This document shows positions 56,515-64,000 of a DNA stretch of 64,000 nucleotides, piece after piece. Each line of letters starts with the position of its first letter. Position 1 is the stretch's first letter. A program made the position numbers and the translations under genes. Under the pieces are notes generated by a model. The model had not been told where the DNA came from. It saw only the letters and a program-made list of their open reading frames with translations, and did no database searches. The stretch spans positions 157,826-221,825 of the forward strand of contig NZ_JASHKN010000011.1 in assembly GCF_030056735.1 (NCBI RefSeq). Reading direction: 5' to 3'. The stretch is from Rhodococcus sp. IEGM 1409. Lineage in GTDB: Bacteria; Actinomycetota; Actinomycetes; Mycobacteriales; Mycobacteriaceae.

Positions 56515-58374
56515 ATGAACAACGACACGGTGGGACCAAAGTCCGACGACGATTCCGGGGCTGAACCGATCGGCTCCGTCAACATCCCACCGAGCGGTCC
56601 GGAGCGCGAACCCAAGGGGTCGGCTGCATTTCTCCGAAGCCACCGAACTGCAGTCGCGATCACGGCAACGACACTGGTCGTGGGCGGTTTTGTGGCCTGG
56701 CTCGGGTACACGGCATACGAGGCACAGGGCAACTTGGAAGCGGCTCGCGACCATGCACAATCGGCAAAGAGTGCACTCCTTGCCGGGGATACGGGGGTCG
56801 CAGAGTCCGCCGCGGCGGAAGCCGATCTCGCGGCATCCACCGCCTATGACAACACCCATTCGCTTCCCTGGAACGTCGCCGCCGCTGTTCCTGTCATCGG
56901 GTCGCCCTTCGACTCGACGCGCCAGATGACCGAAGTCGTTCAGGGACTCACGCGTGACGTTCTCGGTCCTGCTGTCACTGTCGGAACTTCACTCGCACCA
57001 ACGGAATTGGTGCAGCCCGGCGGACGCTTGGCACTCGCACCGTTACGCGAAGCAGAACCGAAACTGGCCGAAACAGCTATCGCCGCGGAATTTCTGTCGT
57101 CGCAGGCACAGGAAGTTCCCGAATCGAAGTACCTGGGCCGAGTTAACGATGCCCGAGCAGAATTGCAGTCGCAGACAAGCGAACTGGCTACCCTCTTGAC
57201 GAACACCGCCACAGCGGCTCGCATCGCACCGGCGATGCTCGGCACCGACGGACCGCGCAATTACTTCATCGGTTTCCAGACCAATGCGGAGGCCCGCGGA
57301 ACCGGGGGTCTCTTGGGCGGATACGGCATCGTCCGAGTCGACGACGGCGCCGCTCGAGTGGACACACTCTCCCCCAACTCCGAACTAACACTGGACAATC
57401 AACCGATAGACCTTGGTCCTGACTTCAACCAGCTGTACGGAACAAGTCGCCCGACCACCGATTCTCGCAACAGCAACCTCAGCTCGCACTTTCCCTACGC
57501 GGCACAGATCTGGCAGTCTCTGTGGTCACAGGAGTCCGGGGGTGAGATGGTCGACGGTGCGATAGCGACCGATCCGATCGCCCTGAGTTACATCCTGAAA
57601 GCGGTGGGGCCGATCAAGATGCCCGACGGGGAGTCGGTGACGGCCGACAACGTCGTGGAACTGACCGAGTCGACTGCGTATGCACGCTTCCCTTCCGACA
57701 ACAAGGCACGAAAGCAATATCTGCAGACCATCGCGGCTCGCGTCGTCGAGAAAATGACCGGGAACATCAAGTCTCCGAGCGCACTGCTGGAAGCGCTGGG
57801 CAAGGGCGTCAGTGAGGGCAGAATCGCGGTGTGGAGCGCGCACCCCGACGAACAATCTGTTCTCGCCGACACGGTCCTCGGTCATACGATCCCCGAAGAT
57901 TCGGCGCCGTATGCCGGTGTGGTGATCAACAACCAAGCCGGCAACAAGCTCGACTATTACCTCACAAGAGAAATCGACTACACAGCCCAGACATGCAGCG
58001 GCGACACCCGAAAGACAACGGTCACCGTTCGACTGACAAACAACGCACCCGACGCCGACCTGACCGAATACGTCAGCGGGATCGTAGACAACCCCGTACG
58101 ACTGCCCAACGGCACCAACGTGGCCGCAGTCACCCTGCTGGCAACGACCGGAGCAAAACTCGACGCGGTCTCGGTGGGCGGGCAGATTTCGTTTGCCGTC
58201 AACGGATCAGAGCAGGGTCACCCGGCCTACATGACGAGGGCCGTCATTCCGCGAGGACAAACGGTTGAACTGAAGTTCGATCTGACCGAGCCCACAGCCG
58301 AGGGCGAGGCCCGCGTACCGGTTCAGCCGCTGGTCGACGAACCGAAGATCACGGTCGACGTGCCTACCTGCTGA
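56515..58374 (+). CDS. DUF4012 membrane-anchored protein
   Basis: 619 residues. A cytoplasmic head of about 48 residues precedes one membrane helix (TAVAITATTLVVGGFVAWLGY). The outer part contains the DUF4012 core: GTDGPRNYFIGFQTNAEARGTGGLLGGYGIVRVDDG and GGEMVDGAIATDPIALSYILKAVGPI. The function of DUF4012 is unknown, but members occur in surface polysaccharide and cell-wall regions of actinobacteria. CAGGAG precedes the ATG. It is divergent from the NRPS and ends at a strong hairpin. Confidence 0.88.
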   Translation: MNNDTVGPKSDDDSGAEPIGSVNIPPSGPEREPKGSAAFLRSHRTAVAITATTLVVGGFVAWLGYTAYEAQGNLEAARDHAQSAKSALLAGDTGVAESAAAEADLAASTAYDNTHSLPWNVAAAVPVIGSPFDSTRQMTEVVQGLTRDVLGPAVTVGTSLAPTELVQPGGRLALAPLREAEPKLAETAIAAEFLSSQAQEVPESKYLGRVNDARAELQSQTSELATLLTNTATAARIAPAMLGTDGPRNYFIGFQTNAEARGTGGLLGGYGIVRVDDGAARVDTLSPNSELTLDNQPIDLGPDFNQLYGTSRPTTDSRNSNLSSHFPYAAQIWQSLWSQESGGEMVDGAIATDPIALSYILKAVGPIKMPDGESVTADNVVELTESTAYARFPSDNKARKQYLQTIAARVVEKMTGNIKSPSALLEALGKGVSEGRIAVWSAHPDEQSVLADTVLGHTIPEDSAPYAGVVINNQAGNKLDYYLTREIDYTAQTCSGDTRKTTVTVRLTNNAPDADLTEYVSGIVDNPVRLPNGTNVAAVTLLATTGAKLDAVSVGGQISFAVNGSEQGHPAYMTRAVIPRGQTVELKFDLTEPTAEGEARVPVQPLVDEPKITVDVPTC

Positions 58375-58377
58375 ACG

Positions 58378-58427
58378 TGATCGGCAAACGTCTATCGCTC
58401 CCCTTCCGAGTGGACGTTTGCCGATCA
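58378..58427 (+). terminator. Hairpin terminator after DUF4012 gene
   Basis: A perfect 15-bp stem (TGATCGGCAAACGTC with its complement) around a 20-base loop, starting four bases after the stop. Confidence 0.75.
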
Positions 58428-58472
58428 GCGTCTTTCAGCAGCCCTCGATGAACTTTCAACAGATTTGAAACT

Positions 58473-58491
58473 TTAGAGAAGGCTAGCCTAT
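58473..58491 (+). promoter_or_regulatory. Candidate IdeR/DmdR iron box
   Basis: TTAGAGAAGGCTAGCCTAT matches the IdeR consensus (TTAGGTTAGGCTAACCTAA) at about 14 of 19 positions, including the central AGGCTA and CCTA. It lies 85 bases before the siderophore-binding protein gene, a usual target, so iron repression is likely. Confidence 0.65.
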
Positions 58492-58575
58492 GCTTCCTGG
58501 CGCACCTGGAACCGGCCGTCGGCTGCGATCCGTCGGAGTCACACTCCTCAGCGCATCGACAACGGAAGGTTCCTC

Positions 58576-59607
58576 ATGCGATACGCCCGTGTGCGCTCAC
58601 TTCGCCGAACTGTGACACTGAGCGGATTGGTCGTTGCCGCCCTTGTGGTCGGTGGATGCAGCAACAACAACGCTGAAACCGAATCAGGCAACAGCGACTT
58701 CGAAACCGTCACCATCGAAAGTGCGCTCGGAAACGCCGTCATCACGGAAAAGCCCGAGCGAATCGTGACCCTCGGCATGGGATCGGCGGAGACCGTGATC
58801 GCGCTCGGCACGATCCCGGTCGGCGTCGAAAAGTACGCATGGGGCAGCGACGACACCGGGTATCTGCCGTGGGTACACGAAGCAGTCACTGAGCAAGGTG
58901 GCGAATTGCCCGAGCAGTTCATCGGCGGAACCGACCTCAACATCGAAGCGATCATCGCTCTCGAACCAGACCTGATCCTCGCCCCGTGGTCCGGCATCAC
59001 TCAGCAGCAGTTCGACTCACTCAACGCATTCGCGCCGACCGTCGCCTACGCCGAGAGCCCGTGGACCATCACGTGGGAAGAGCAGATCAACGTCATCGGC
59101 AAAGCCATGGGTGAATCCGAGAAGGCAACGGCCGAAATCGACAAGATCAAGACGAAGTTCGCGGAATCGACTGCAGCACATGCGAACTACGCCGACGTCA
59201 GCTTCTCCTTCATCTACAATACGGGCCCGGGAACGCTCGGCGTCTTCTTCGCCGAAGAGCAGCGTGTGGCCATGGTCCGCGCACTCGGCTTGCAGGTGGA
59301 TCCCGTCGTCTACACCTTGACGGAATCGGAAGGAACAGACTCAGCAGTCATCGGTCTGGAGAACGCAAACCTCCTCGACAAGTCCGACCTACTCTTCACC
59401 TTCTACTCGGACCCGGCCAATCGCGCCGAGATCGAAGCACAGCCGGCCTACCAGGCCATCCCCGCTGTGGCTCGCAGAACTGTGATCGCTCCGACCGAAC
59501 AACCCTTCGTCACGGGTTCCTCGATGATCAACCCACTGACCGTGCCCTGGTCGCTCGAGCGTTACGTACCGATGATCGACGAGGCAATCGCGAAGCTGAA
59601 CAAGTGA
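58576..59607 (+). CDS. Iron-siderophore ABC transporter substrate-binding lipoprotein
   Basis: 343 residues. The lipoprotein signal ends VVGGCSNNN (Cys near residue 28). The FecB/FhuD-type fold is seen in ITEKPERIVTLGMGSAETVIALG, LNIEAIIALEPDLILAPWSGITQQQFDSLNAFAPTV and the long central helix region followed by VDPVVYTLTESEGTDSAVIGLENANLLDKSDLL. Good GGAAGG ribosome site. It captures ferric siderophores for an importer whose permease and ATPase are not in the window. A candidate iron box precedes it. Its closeness to the NRPS is suggestive of a siderophore system but is not proof. Confidence 0.92.
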   Translation: MRYARVRSLRRTVTLSGLVVAALVVGGCSNNNAETESGNSDFETVTIESALGNAVITEKPERIVTLGMGSAETVIALGTIPVGVEKYAWGSDDTGYLPWVHEAVTEQGGELPEQFIGGTDLNIEAIIALEPDLILAPWSGITQQQFDSLNAFAPTVAYAESPWTITWEEQINVIGKAMGESEKATAEIDKIKTKFAESTAAHANYADVSFSFIYNTGPGTLGVFFAEEQRVAMVRALGLQVDPVVYTLTESEGTDSAVIGLENANLLDKSDLLFTFYSDPANRAEIEAQPAYQAIPAVARRTVIAPTEQPFVTGSSMINPLTVPWSLERYVPMIDEAIAKLNK

Positions 59608-59630
59608 TTTAGATACGCACCGTGCGATCG

Positions 59631-59663
59631 AGAAGCCCGCGTCCTATTCGGATGCGGGCTTCT
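59631..59663 (+). terminator. Hairpin terminator between binding-protein and GbsR-like genes
   Basis: AGAAGCCCGC and its exact complement enclose a 13-base loop. It starts 24 bases after the binding-protein stop and overlaps the 3' end of the convergent regulator gene. Confidence 0.7.
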
Positions 59664-60147
59664 TGTCGTCACGTTCGCTCTTGAATCGCATCCACTCACT
59701 GCTCAGCATGCGATTGTCGATGATCCACCCCATGTAGTCGCGCATGTTGAGCACACGAATGTACGCGGGGCCGTTGGGGTTTGCGTACTGTAGCGCTTCG
59801 GTCGCGAGCTTGCGCTGATTCTCGAGATACACATGCTCTGTTTCGAGGAATCCGCCCCACACGTCTGAATCCATGACGTAGTAGTGAGTCCGATCCCGAG
59901 GCTTGCGAGTGCGCTTGACGAAGCCCCGGTCGATCAACCGGCGAATGTAGGTGGACACCGATCCGCGACTTGCTCCGAGTGCCTGCGCCAACTCTTCGGC
60001 ACTGACACCTGGCGACTCGCTGATCAACAGATAGCCCGCAATCCGACCTTCGATGCGAGCCCCACCGCCGGACTGCCAGTACACGGAGAACTGGTCGATT
60101 AACCAGGTGGAGAAATCGTCACCGCGAGCAGGGCTGGCATCGGCCAT
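59644..60147 (-). CDS. GbsR/MarR-family transcriptional regulator
   Basis: About 167 residues from ATG 60147, which follows CGGAGG at eight bases. The winged helix is RIAGYLLISESPGVSAEELAQALGASRGSVSTYIRRLIDRGFVKRTRKPRDRTHYYVMD, the GbsR-like subset of MarR proteins. The C-terminal helices (ENQRKLATEALQYANPNGPAYIRVLNMRDYMGW) dimerise. An open frame extends to 60234 through a 4x15-bp repeat and would add a Cys-rich SDPVCSDPVC head. I consider that leader DNA rather than protein. The target genes are unknown; it could control itself and the siderophore-binding gene. Confidence 0.85.
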   Translation of the reverse strand: MADASPARGDDFSTWLIDQFSVYWQSGGGARIEGRIAGYLLISESPGVSAEELAQALGASRGSVSTYIRRLIDRGFVKRTRKPRDRTHYYVMDSDVWGGFLETEHVYLENQRKLATEALQYANPNGPAYIRVLNMRDYMGWIIDNRMLSSEWMRFKSERDDKKPASE

Positions 60148-60166
60148 TCGTTGAGCCTCCGACGTC

Positions 60167-60226
60167 ACTGAGTACGAACAAAACCGGTCCGAACAAACTG
60201 GGTCCGAACAAACTGGGTCCGAACAA
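60167..60226. repeat. Four tandem 15-bp repeats upstream of GbsR-like gene
   Basis: Units at 60167, 60182, 60197 and 60212 have consensus ACTGGGTCCGAACAA; the last two are identical and the first two diverge at two to four positions. All keep CGAACAA at the same phase. The array ends 20 bases upstream of the preferred regulator start, so it could be an iterated operator. Confidence 0.9.
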
Positions 60227-60253
60227 TTCGTCACTATTGTGCCAGCACCACAC

Positions 60254-61537
60254 TCACCGAGCCGAAAGTATCAGTCCTGGTGTGGTTGCAATGAACTCGA
60301 GTTGTTCGATCGTCAAGGGTAGCGCTGGGGTGGAGCCAGCCGATTTCACGAACTGGGTCACCACGACGGTTTCGCCGGAGGGGTGGACAACCCGGACCGT
60401 GTCGTCGCCCGAGCCATCGGGATCGACCAGGCGAGTCACGGTGGTCGAGCCCGGCAACGTGAGTGTCTCACCCGGTTCCGGTACAGCGGTACCAACCGAT
60501 ATTTCGACATCGCCGCGGCCGTCCACTGTCGAAGCGACGATTCGCTCGCACACTCCTCCCTGCCCGTAATCATCTGGAACCGACGAACCGAGCGGGCGTT
60601 CCAAGGTGACGCCTGCCGCGCCGAGATCCTTCCAACGTGCATCGAGCAACTGATTCAGTCGGTCGATATCCATGCGCGTCGCAGGTGGGCCGGCATTCAC
60701 AGAATCGGTGTAGCAGGATGCCATCGGCGGCGGCGTCGAGTCTGGAACCGGCGCACTCACCGCAAGCCCTGGTGCGGTCGCGAGCGCGATCAGTTCGTCC
60801 ATCGTCAAAAGCGGGGCAGTATCCGTCGAAGCCCCCGTCGACGTGTCGATGCTGGCAACAACCCGGGATCCGTCGCCGAGATACGCCACTACACCGCGCT
60901 TGCCCCCGACTTCCGAACCGACTTTTTCCTCGAAATCCGCAATGTCGAGCACCGTCCCGTTCGCGAGATGCTCCCGCCGATCCACAAGACCCTCCAAACA
61001 TGGCGGCACCGGCTGTTCCCATGCACGAACCTGAACCGAGACATCGGCTGTCTGCCCGCCGCGACTTACCGCCCCGCTTGCCTTCGTCGAACCGCTGAAC
61101 TCGATCGGGTCGACCCCGTCCGGAAACGAGGCGCCCCGGAAATTCTGGATCGGCGCAAACTCGAGCGATTTCGACGGACTCGCAAATACAACCTCGACAT
61201 CGGAAGGCAACGATTCGAGTAGTGCATCGCTCATAGCGGTGGCCTTCGGTCCCGAGAACCACGGATAGTCCGGATCGTCATAGCCAGGCTCGCCCGCGAA
61301 ACCGTAGTTGAATCGCACCGGCGGACCAGGCGATTCAACCGAATCGCAGCCAGGAATCGACGTACCCGCGTCCTCGTTCGTCACCGCCGCGACAACGGTT
61401 CCCAATGCGACGATCGAGACGATCACCAGCCCGTCGCGCCAGGTCCATTGCTCGCGACGACGGTTCGACTCGTGTGCGGTGTGCCCAGACATTTCTCGAT
61501 CATTGCGTACGGCAACAACTGCGTCACTATCCGACAT
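60254..61537 (-). CDS. Membrane-anchored protein of unknown function with duplicated segments
   Basis: About 427 residues from ATG 61537, overlapping the 3' end of the GT39 gene by 11 bases. One N-terminal membrane helix (WRDGLVIVSIVALGTVVAAV) is followed by an exported region with six or more Cys. Two similar halves end in LLTMDELIALATAPGLAVSA and LPLTIEQLEFIATTPGLILSA, suggesting an internal duplication. I do not recognise a named family. Coupling with the mannosyltransferase-like gene suggests a cell-envelope role. A start at 61492 is also possible. Confidence 0.65.
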   Translation of the reverse strand: MSDSDAVVAVRNDREMSGHTAHESNRRREQWTWRDGLVIVSIVALGTVVAAVTNEDAGTSIPGCDSVESPGPPVRFNYGFAGEPGYDDPDYPWFSGPKATAMSDALLESLPSDVEVVFASPSKSLEFAPIQNFRGASFPDGVDPIEFSGSTKASGAVSRGGQTADVSVQVRAWEQPVPPCLEGLVDRREHLANGTVLDIADFEEKVGSEVGGKRGVVAYLGDGSRVVASIDTSTGASTDTAPLLTMDELIALATAPGLAVSAPVPDSTPPPMASCYTDSVNAGPPATRMDIDRLNQLLDARWKDLGAAGVTLERPLGSSVPDDYGQGGVCERIVASTVDGRGDVEISVGTAVPEPGETLTLPGSTTVTRLVDPDGSGDDTVRVVHPSGETVVVTQFVKSAGSTPALPLTIEQLEFIATTPGLILSAR

Positions 61538-63518
61538 ACCCAGCGAGGTCGTAAACCGTGAAATTTCCCACTGTCGTCGATGTGAAATTGGCTTCGACCC
61601 ATTCCTGGATGGCACTCGACGTGCTGTCCCCGGTTTGGCCGTCTCTCTGGCTTCCGCCCTGGCCACCGGCAATGTAGTAGTGAACTTTTCCGTCTGCCAC
61701 GTACTGGATGAATTGGTCCAATGTCGGTGCGGGATCGGAACTCCAACCGCCGATCGCCATCACCGCGGTATTGCTGGCCAACTCGTAGGTTGCTGCGCTT
61801 TGCGAACCGTTGGTCGCGGCCGACCATGTGGTGCCCGCATTGACCAGCATTGCCGTCAACTCGGAAGTACTTTCGCTACCGCTGCTTGGTTCTTGCCCGT
61901 TCGACGTCGGATTTACAGTCGCGTCAGAAGAATTCGGCGGAGCGTCACCGTTTCGCAGTTCTGGACCCCCACCCATGCCTCCTCTCCCGCCCATTCCGGA
62001 ATCGGACACCGCACCGACGGGTCCGGCTGTAGGAATGGATCCGCCGTGCGCGGTTGCGGCAGTGGCAATCGCGTAAGACGCCGAACCGGCTATCCCTGCC
62101 AACGAGCCGATGATCAATCCAGCGACAGCAAGCTTTCGGAATCGATCCTTGGCTCCCACCAGAACCAGGATCGCGCCGACGATCGTGCCTACCAACAGAA
62201 TCCACTTCAGCATCGGCAGCCAGTCGGCATTGCGGTGCAACAATACCCAACTCCAGATTCCTGCGGCCAGCATCATCGCAGCCAAGCCGCAACGTCCGAT
62301 CCAGCGGGCACGAACCGACCACAGAGCGAATCCACCGGTCCCGATCATCCCCGCGACGGCGGGCGCAAGCGCAACTGTGTAGTAGGGATGGATCGTGCCG
62401 GACATATAGCTGAAGATCAGGCCGGTAACGAGAAACCAACCACCCCACAGGATCAACGACGCACGGACAAGATCTGTGCGCGGTGCGCGTCCCCGGGCCA
62501 GGAGTCCGAACACCAATGCGATCAGTGCCGCAGGAATCAGCCAGGAAATCTGTATACCCATCTCGCTGCCGAACAGCCGCTCCAGTCCTGTACTCCCCCC
62601 GAAGCTCGAACCTGCACTGCCACCGTTCATTCCACCACCACCACCGGTGTTACCGAAAAGTCGACCCAATCCGTTGTATCCCAGCACCAAGTCCATGACG
62701 CTGTTGTTGGTCGACCCACCGATGTACGGGCGCGAATCCGCCGGCCACAGCCACACTGCCAATACCCACCAACCGGCCGATACGACAACGGCCGTGGCTC
62801 CGATCACCAAGTGGACCAAGCGAGCTCGCAGACGTGCCTGTCCGGCAATCACATACGCACCTCCGAATGCAGGCAATACCATCAACCCTTGCAACATCTT
62901 GGTGAGAAAAGCGAACCCCAGCGCAACACCGGCGAGGGCTACCCACAGCGCAGCTCGCCGACCCGTCACCGTGCCCATAGCCCGAATCACGAAGTAGCCG
63001 GCGAGAGTCATGAGCAGAACCAATAGCGCATCAGGATTGTCGAATTTGAACATCAGGGCGGCAGCTGGCGTAGCTGCCAACACAGCTCCTGCCACAAGAC
63101 CCGCAGCGGGCGATGCCACTCGTTTGACGGCCGCATATACGAGTGCAACCGATCCGACGCCCATCAATGCCTGCGGAACGAGGAGGCTGGCACTCGAAAA
63201 TCCGAAGATTCGTCCGGACAGACCCATGACCCACAACGAAGCGGGCGGTTTGTCGACCGTGATGAAATTCGAGGTGTCGAGGGAACCGAAGAACCACGCT
63301 TTCCAATTTTGTGAGCCGGCCTGCGCAGCCGCAGCGTAGAACGTGTTGGCGTATCCACTCGCGGTCAGATTCCACAGATACAAGACCGCCGTTGCTGCCA
63401 ACAGGATTGTCAGCGCCAATCCTGTACCGCGAGTGCGGAACCACGACGGCGAGGGCTCGGCTCGATGGGCAGTTGGTGCCGGCCGCTGAGGTGGGGCCGG
63501 ATGCAGAACGGCGGTCAT
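61527..63518 (-). CDS. GT39-like (ArnT/PMT-type) membrane glycosyltransferase
   Basis: 663 residues. It begins with a Pro-rich head. The first luminal loop has YANTFYAAAAQAGSQNWKAWFFGSLDTSNFITVDKPPASLWV, with the DKPP motif of the YkcA/YkcB and ArnT-like GT-C enzymes. About 12 helices follow (to about residue 505). The C-terminal outer domain contains Gly-rich stretches (GGRGGMGGG) and ends NFTVYDLAGYVG. Such proteins transfer a sugar from a polyprenyl phosphate to an envelope acceptor. It is upstream of and overlapping the anchored protein of unknown function. Confidence 0.9.
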   Translation of the reverse strand: MTAVLHPAPPQRPAPTAHRAEPSPSWFRTRGTGLALTILLAATAVLYLWNLTASGYANTFYAAAAQAGSQNWKAWFFGSLDTSNFITVDKPPASLWVMGLSGRIFGFSSASLLVPQALMGVGSVALVYAAVKRVASPAAGLVAGAVLAATPAAALMFKFDNPDALLVLLMTLAGYFVIRAMGTVTGRRAALWVALAGVALGFAFLTKMLQGLMVLPAFGGAYVIAGQARLRARLVHLVIGATAVVVSAGWWVLAVWLWPADSRPYIGGSTNNSVMDLVLGYNGLGRLFGNTGGGGGMNGGSAGSSFGGSTGLERLFGSEMGIQISWLIPAALIALVFGLLARGRAPRTDLVRASLILWGGWFLVTGLIFSYMSGTIHPYYTVALAPAVAGMIGTGGFALWSVRARWIGRCGLAAMMLAAGIWSWVLLHRNADWLPMLKWILLVGTIVGAILVLVGAKDRFRKLAVAGLIIGSLAGIAGSASYAIATAATAHGGSIPTAGPVGAVSDSGMGGRGGMGGGPELRNGDAPPNSSDATVNPTSNGQEPSSGSESTSELTAMLVNAGTTWSAATNGSQSAATYELASNTAVMAIGGWSSDPAPTLDQFIQYVADGKVHYYIAGGQGGSQRDGQTGDSTSSAIQEWVEANFTSTTVGNFTVYDLAGYVG

Positions 63519-63611
63519 CAGGAAGTCCCTTCACGAGTTACTGTCCTGCCAACGATCGCGTCTCCAACCCCGGCGGCACTGGGACCCGGCTGGAAGGTTG
63601 CTGTGAATGGA

Positions 63612-63941
63612 TCAGGTCGGAGTGCGCTCGAACAGCACGACGCTGAACCAACCGTTGTCGGCATCATCTCCGAAGTCACGACGCCCGACCTCGACGAAAC
63701 CCGCGTCCAAGTAGTAGCGACGCAATCGCACGTTCGTTTCCACACAATCGAGCCGCAGGTACTGCGCGCCTTCCTCCGCAGACCGTCGAAGCGCCCAGCG
63801 CAGTAGGCGTTCACCCATCGAGGCTCCCGAAAATGCTCGATCGATTACCAATCCGTGCACGGCCTCTGGGCTCCACCTCGGATGTATCTGCGAGATGGAG
63901 CCTATCGGCGTGAAGTTGTGTGTCTGACCGGGTCCCACCAC
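63612..63941 (-). pseudogene. GNAT acetyltransferase, N-terminus missing
   Basis: The C-terminal half of a GNAT fold is intact: WSPEAVHGLVIDRAFSGASMGERLLRWALRRSAEEGAQYLRLDCVETNVRLRRYYLDAGFVEVGRRDF, including the acetyl-CoA loop. The first 75 or so residues that GNAT proteins need are absent. The available start region overlaps a hairpin and the end of another reading frame from the right. It therefore looks truncated by recombination near 63905-63925. Confidence 0.6.
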
Positions 63942-63949
63942 CCGGTCAG
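63924..63949. terminator. Hairpin at the right-hand gene end
   Basis: A ten-bp perfect stem (CTGACCGGGT with its complement) and six-base loop. It begins exactly at the TGA of the partial frame entering from the right edge. Confidence 0.6.
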
Positions 63950-64000
63950 GTTTTGAATGTGGTGTTCGCCGGTCGCGGGTGCTGCTGCGGGTCGATCGAG
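63946..64000 (-). CDS. Possible C-terminal end of a gene running in from the right edge
   Basis: Seventeen codons (ending HPRPANTTFKT) before a TGA that coincides with the hairpin. It is too short to identify. The idea rests on the stop-hairpin geometry and on the truncated GNAT next to it; a transposable element end is one possibility. Confidence 0.25.
   Translation of the reverse strand, partial: SIDPQQHPRPANTTFKT

Noticed and set aside
59644..60234. Longer GbsR-like protein starting at 60234
   Set aside because: The extra 29 residues come from the 15-bp repeat array, and the best ribosome site is before 60147.

Overview
The window looks like about 64 kb of chromosome from a Rhodococcus, most likely of the R. 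erythropolis/qingshengii type. This rests on high GC with many GTG starts, an Emb-type arabinosyltransferase, a mycobacterial-type his operon containing a PriA-like hisA and an inositol-phosphatase-like gene, a deazaflavin (F420)-type nitroreductase, a cyclopropane synthase of the mycolic-acid bacteria and a very large NRPS. The species is inference. No rRNA, tRNA, CRISPR array, phage or complete insertion sequence was seen.

Left part (1-12.7 kb). A two-component system (kinase cut by the window edge) is divergent from a small redox operon: heme membrane protein, NuoF/SLBB-like flavoprotein carrying an apparent single-base frameshift, and a ferredoxin. Next come a large secreted multicopper oxidase fused to FG-GAP-like repeats, a VOC protein, a decayed NRPS adenylation/carrier remnant, an ArsR-CDF metal efflux pair with its likely operator, a Ddn-like oxidoreductase, a DUF2784 protein, a broken SRPBCC gene, a DUF1905 protein and hisI.

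Histidine region (11.7-22.7 kb, minus strand). The order is hisD-hisC-hisB-(49-aa membrane peptide)-MFS-hisH-(83-aa membrane protein)-hisA-imp-hisF. It is followed by a 2.9-kb interruption (TetR, Baeyer-Villiger-type monooxygenase, universal stress protein) before hisI. Many junctions are ATGA or GTGA overlaps, which shows translational coupling and reveals two small genes.

Middle (22.8-39.6 kb). A broken PH-like gene, the 1089-residue arabinosyltransferase, a secreted GH1 protein, a small secreted protein, an AraC regulator, transporters (TSUP, LysE, DUF1345), small reductases, a secreted lipase, a cyclopropane/methyl transferase, and a coupled pair of sphingosine-1-phosphate-lyase-like PLP enzyme and GPH sugar/cation symporter.

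NRPS region (39.7-60.2 kb). A 35-residue peptide gene with a strong ribosome site and a perfect terminator lies just downstream of a single 5421-residue, five-module NRPS (C-A-T x5 plus thioesterase). The first C domain resembles that of EntF/DhbF, and module 2 carries a threonine-type A-domain signature. A DUF4012 protein is divergent from it, followed by an iron-siderophore-binding lipoprotein with a candidate IdeR box and a GbsR/MarR regulator. The right end holds a membrane-anchored protein, a GT39 mannosyltransferase-like protein and a truncated GNAT gene next to another gene end.

A theme not explained by the gene list is a set of at least eight short tandem repeats, all with a 15-bp period. 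They sit at gene starts, at a gene end or in NRPS linkers.
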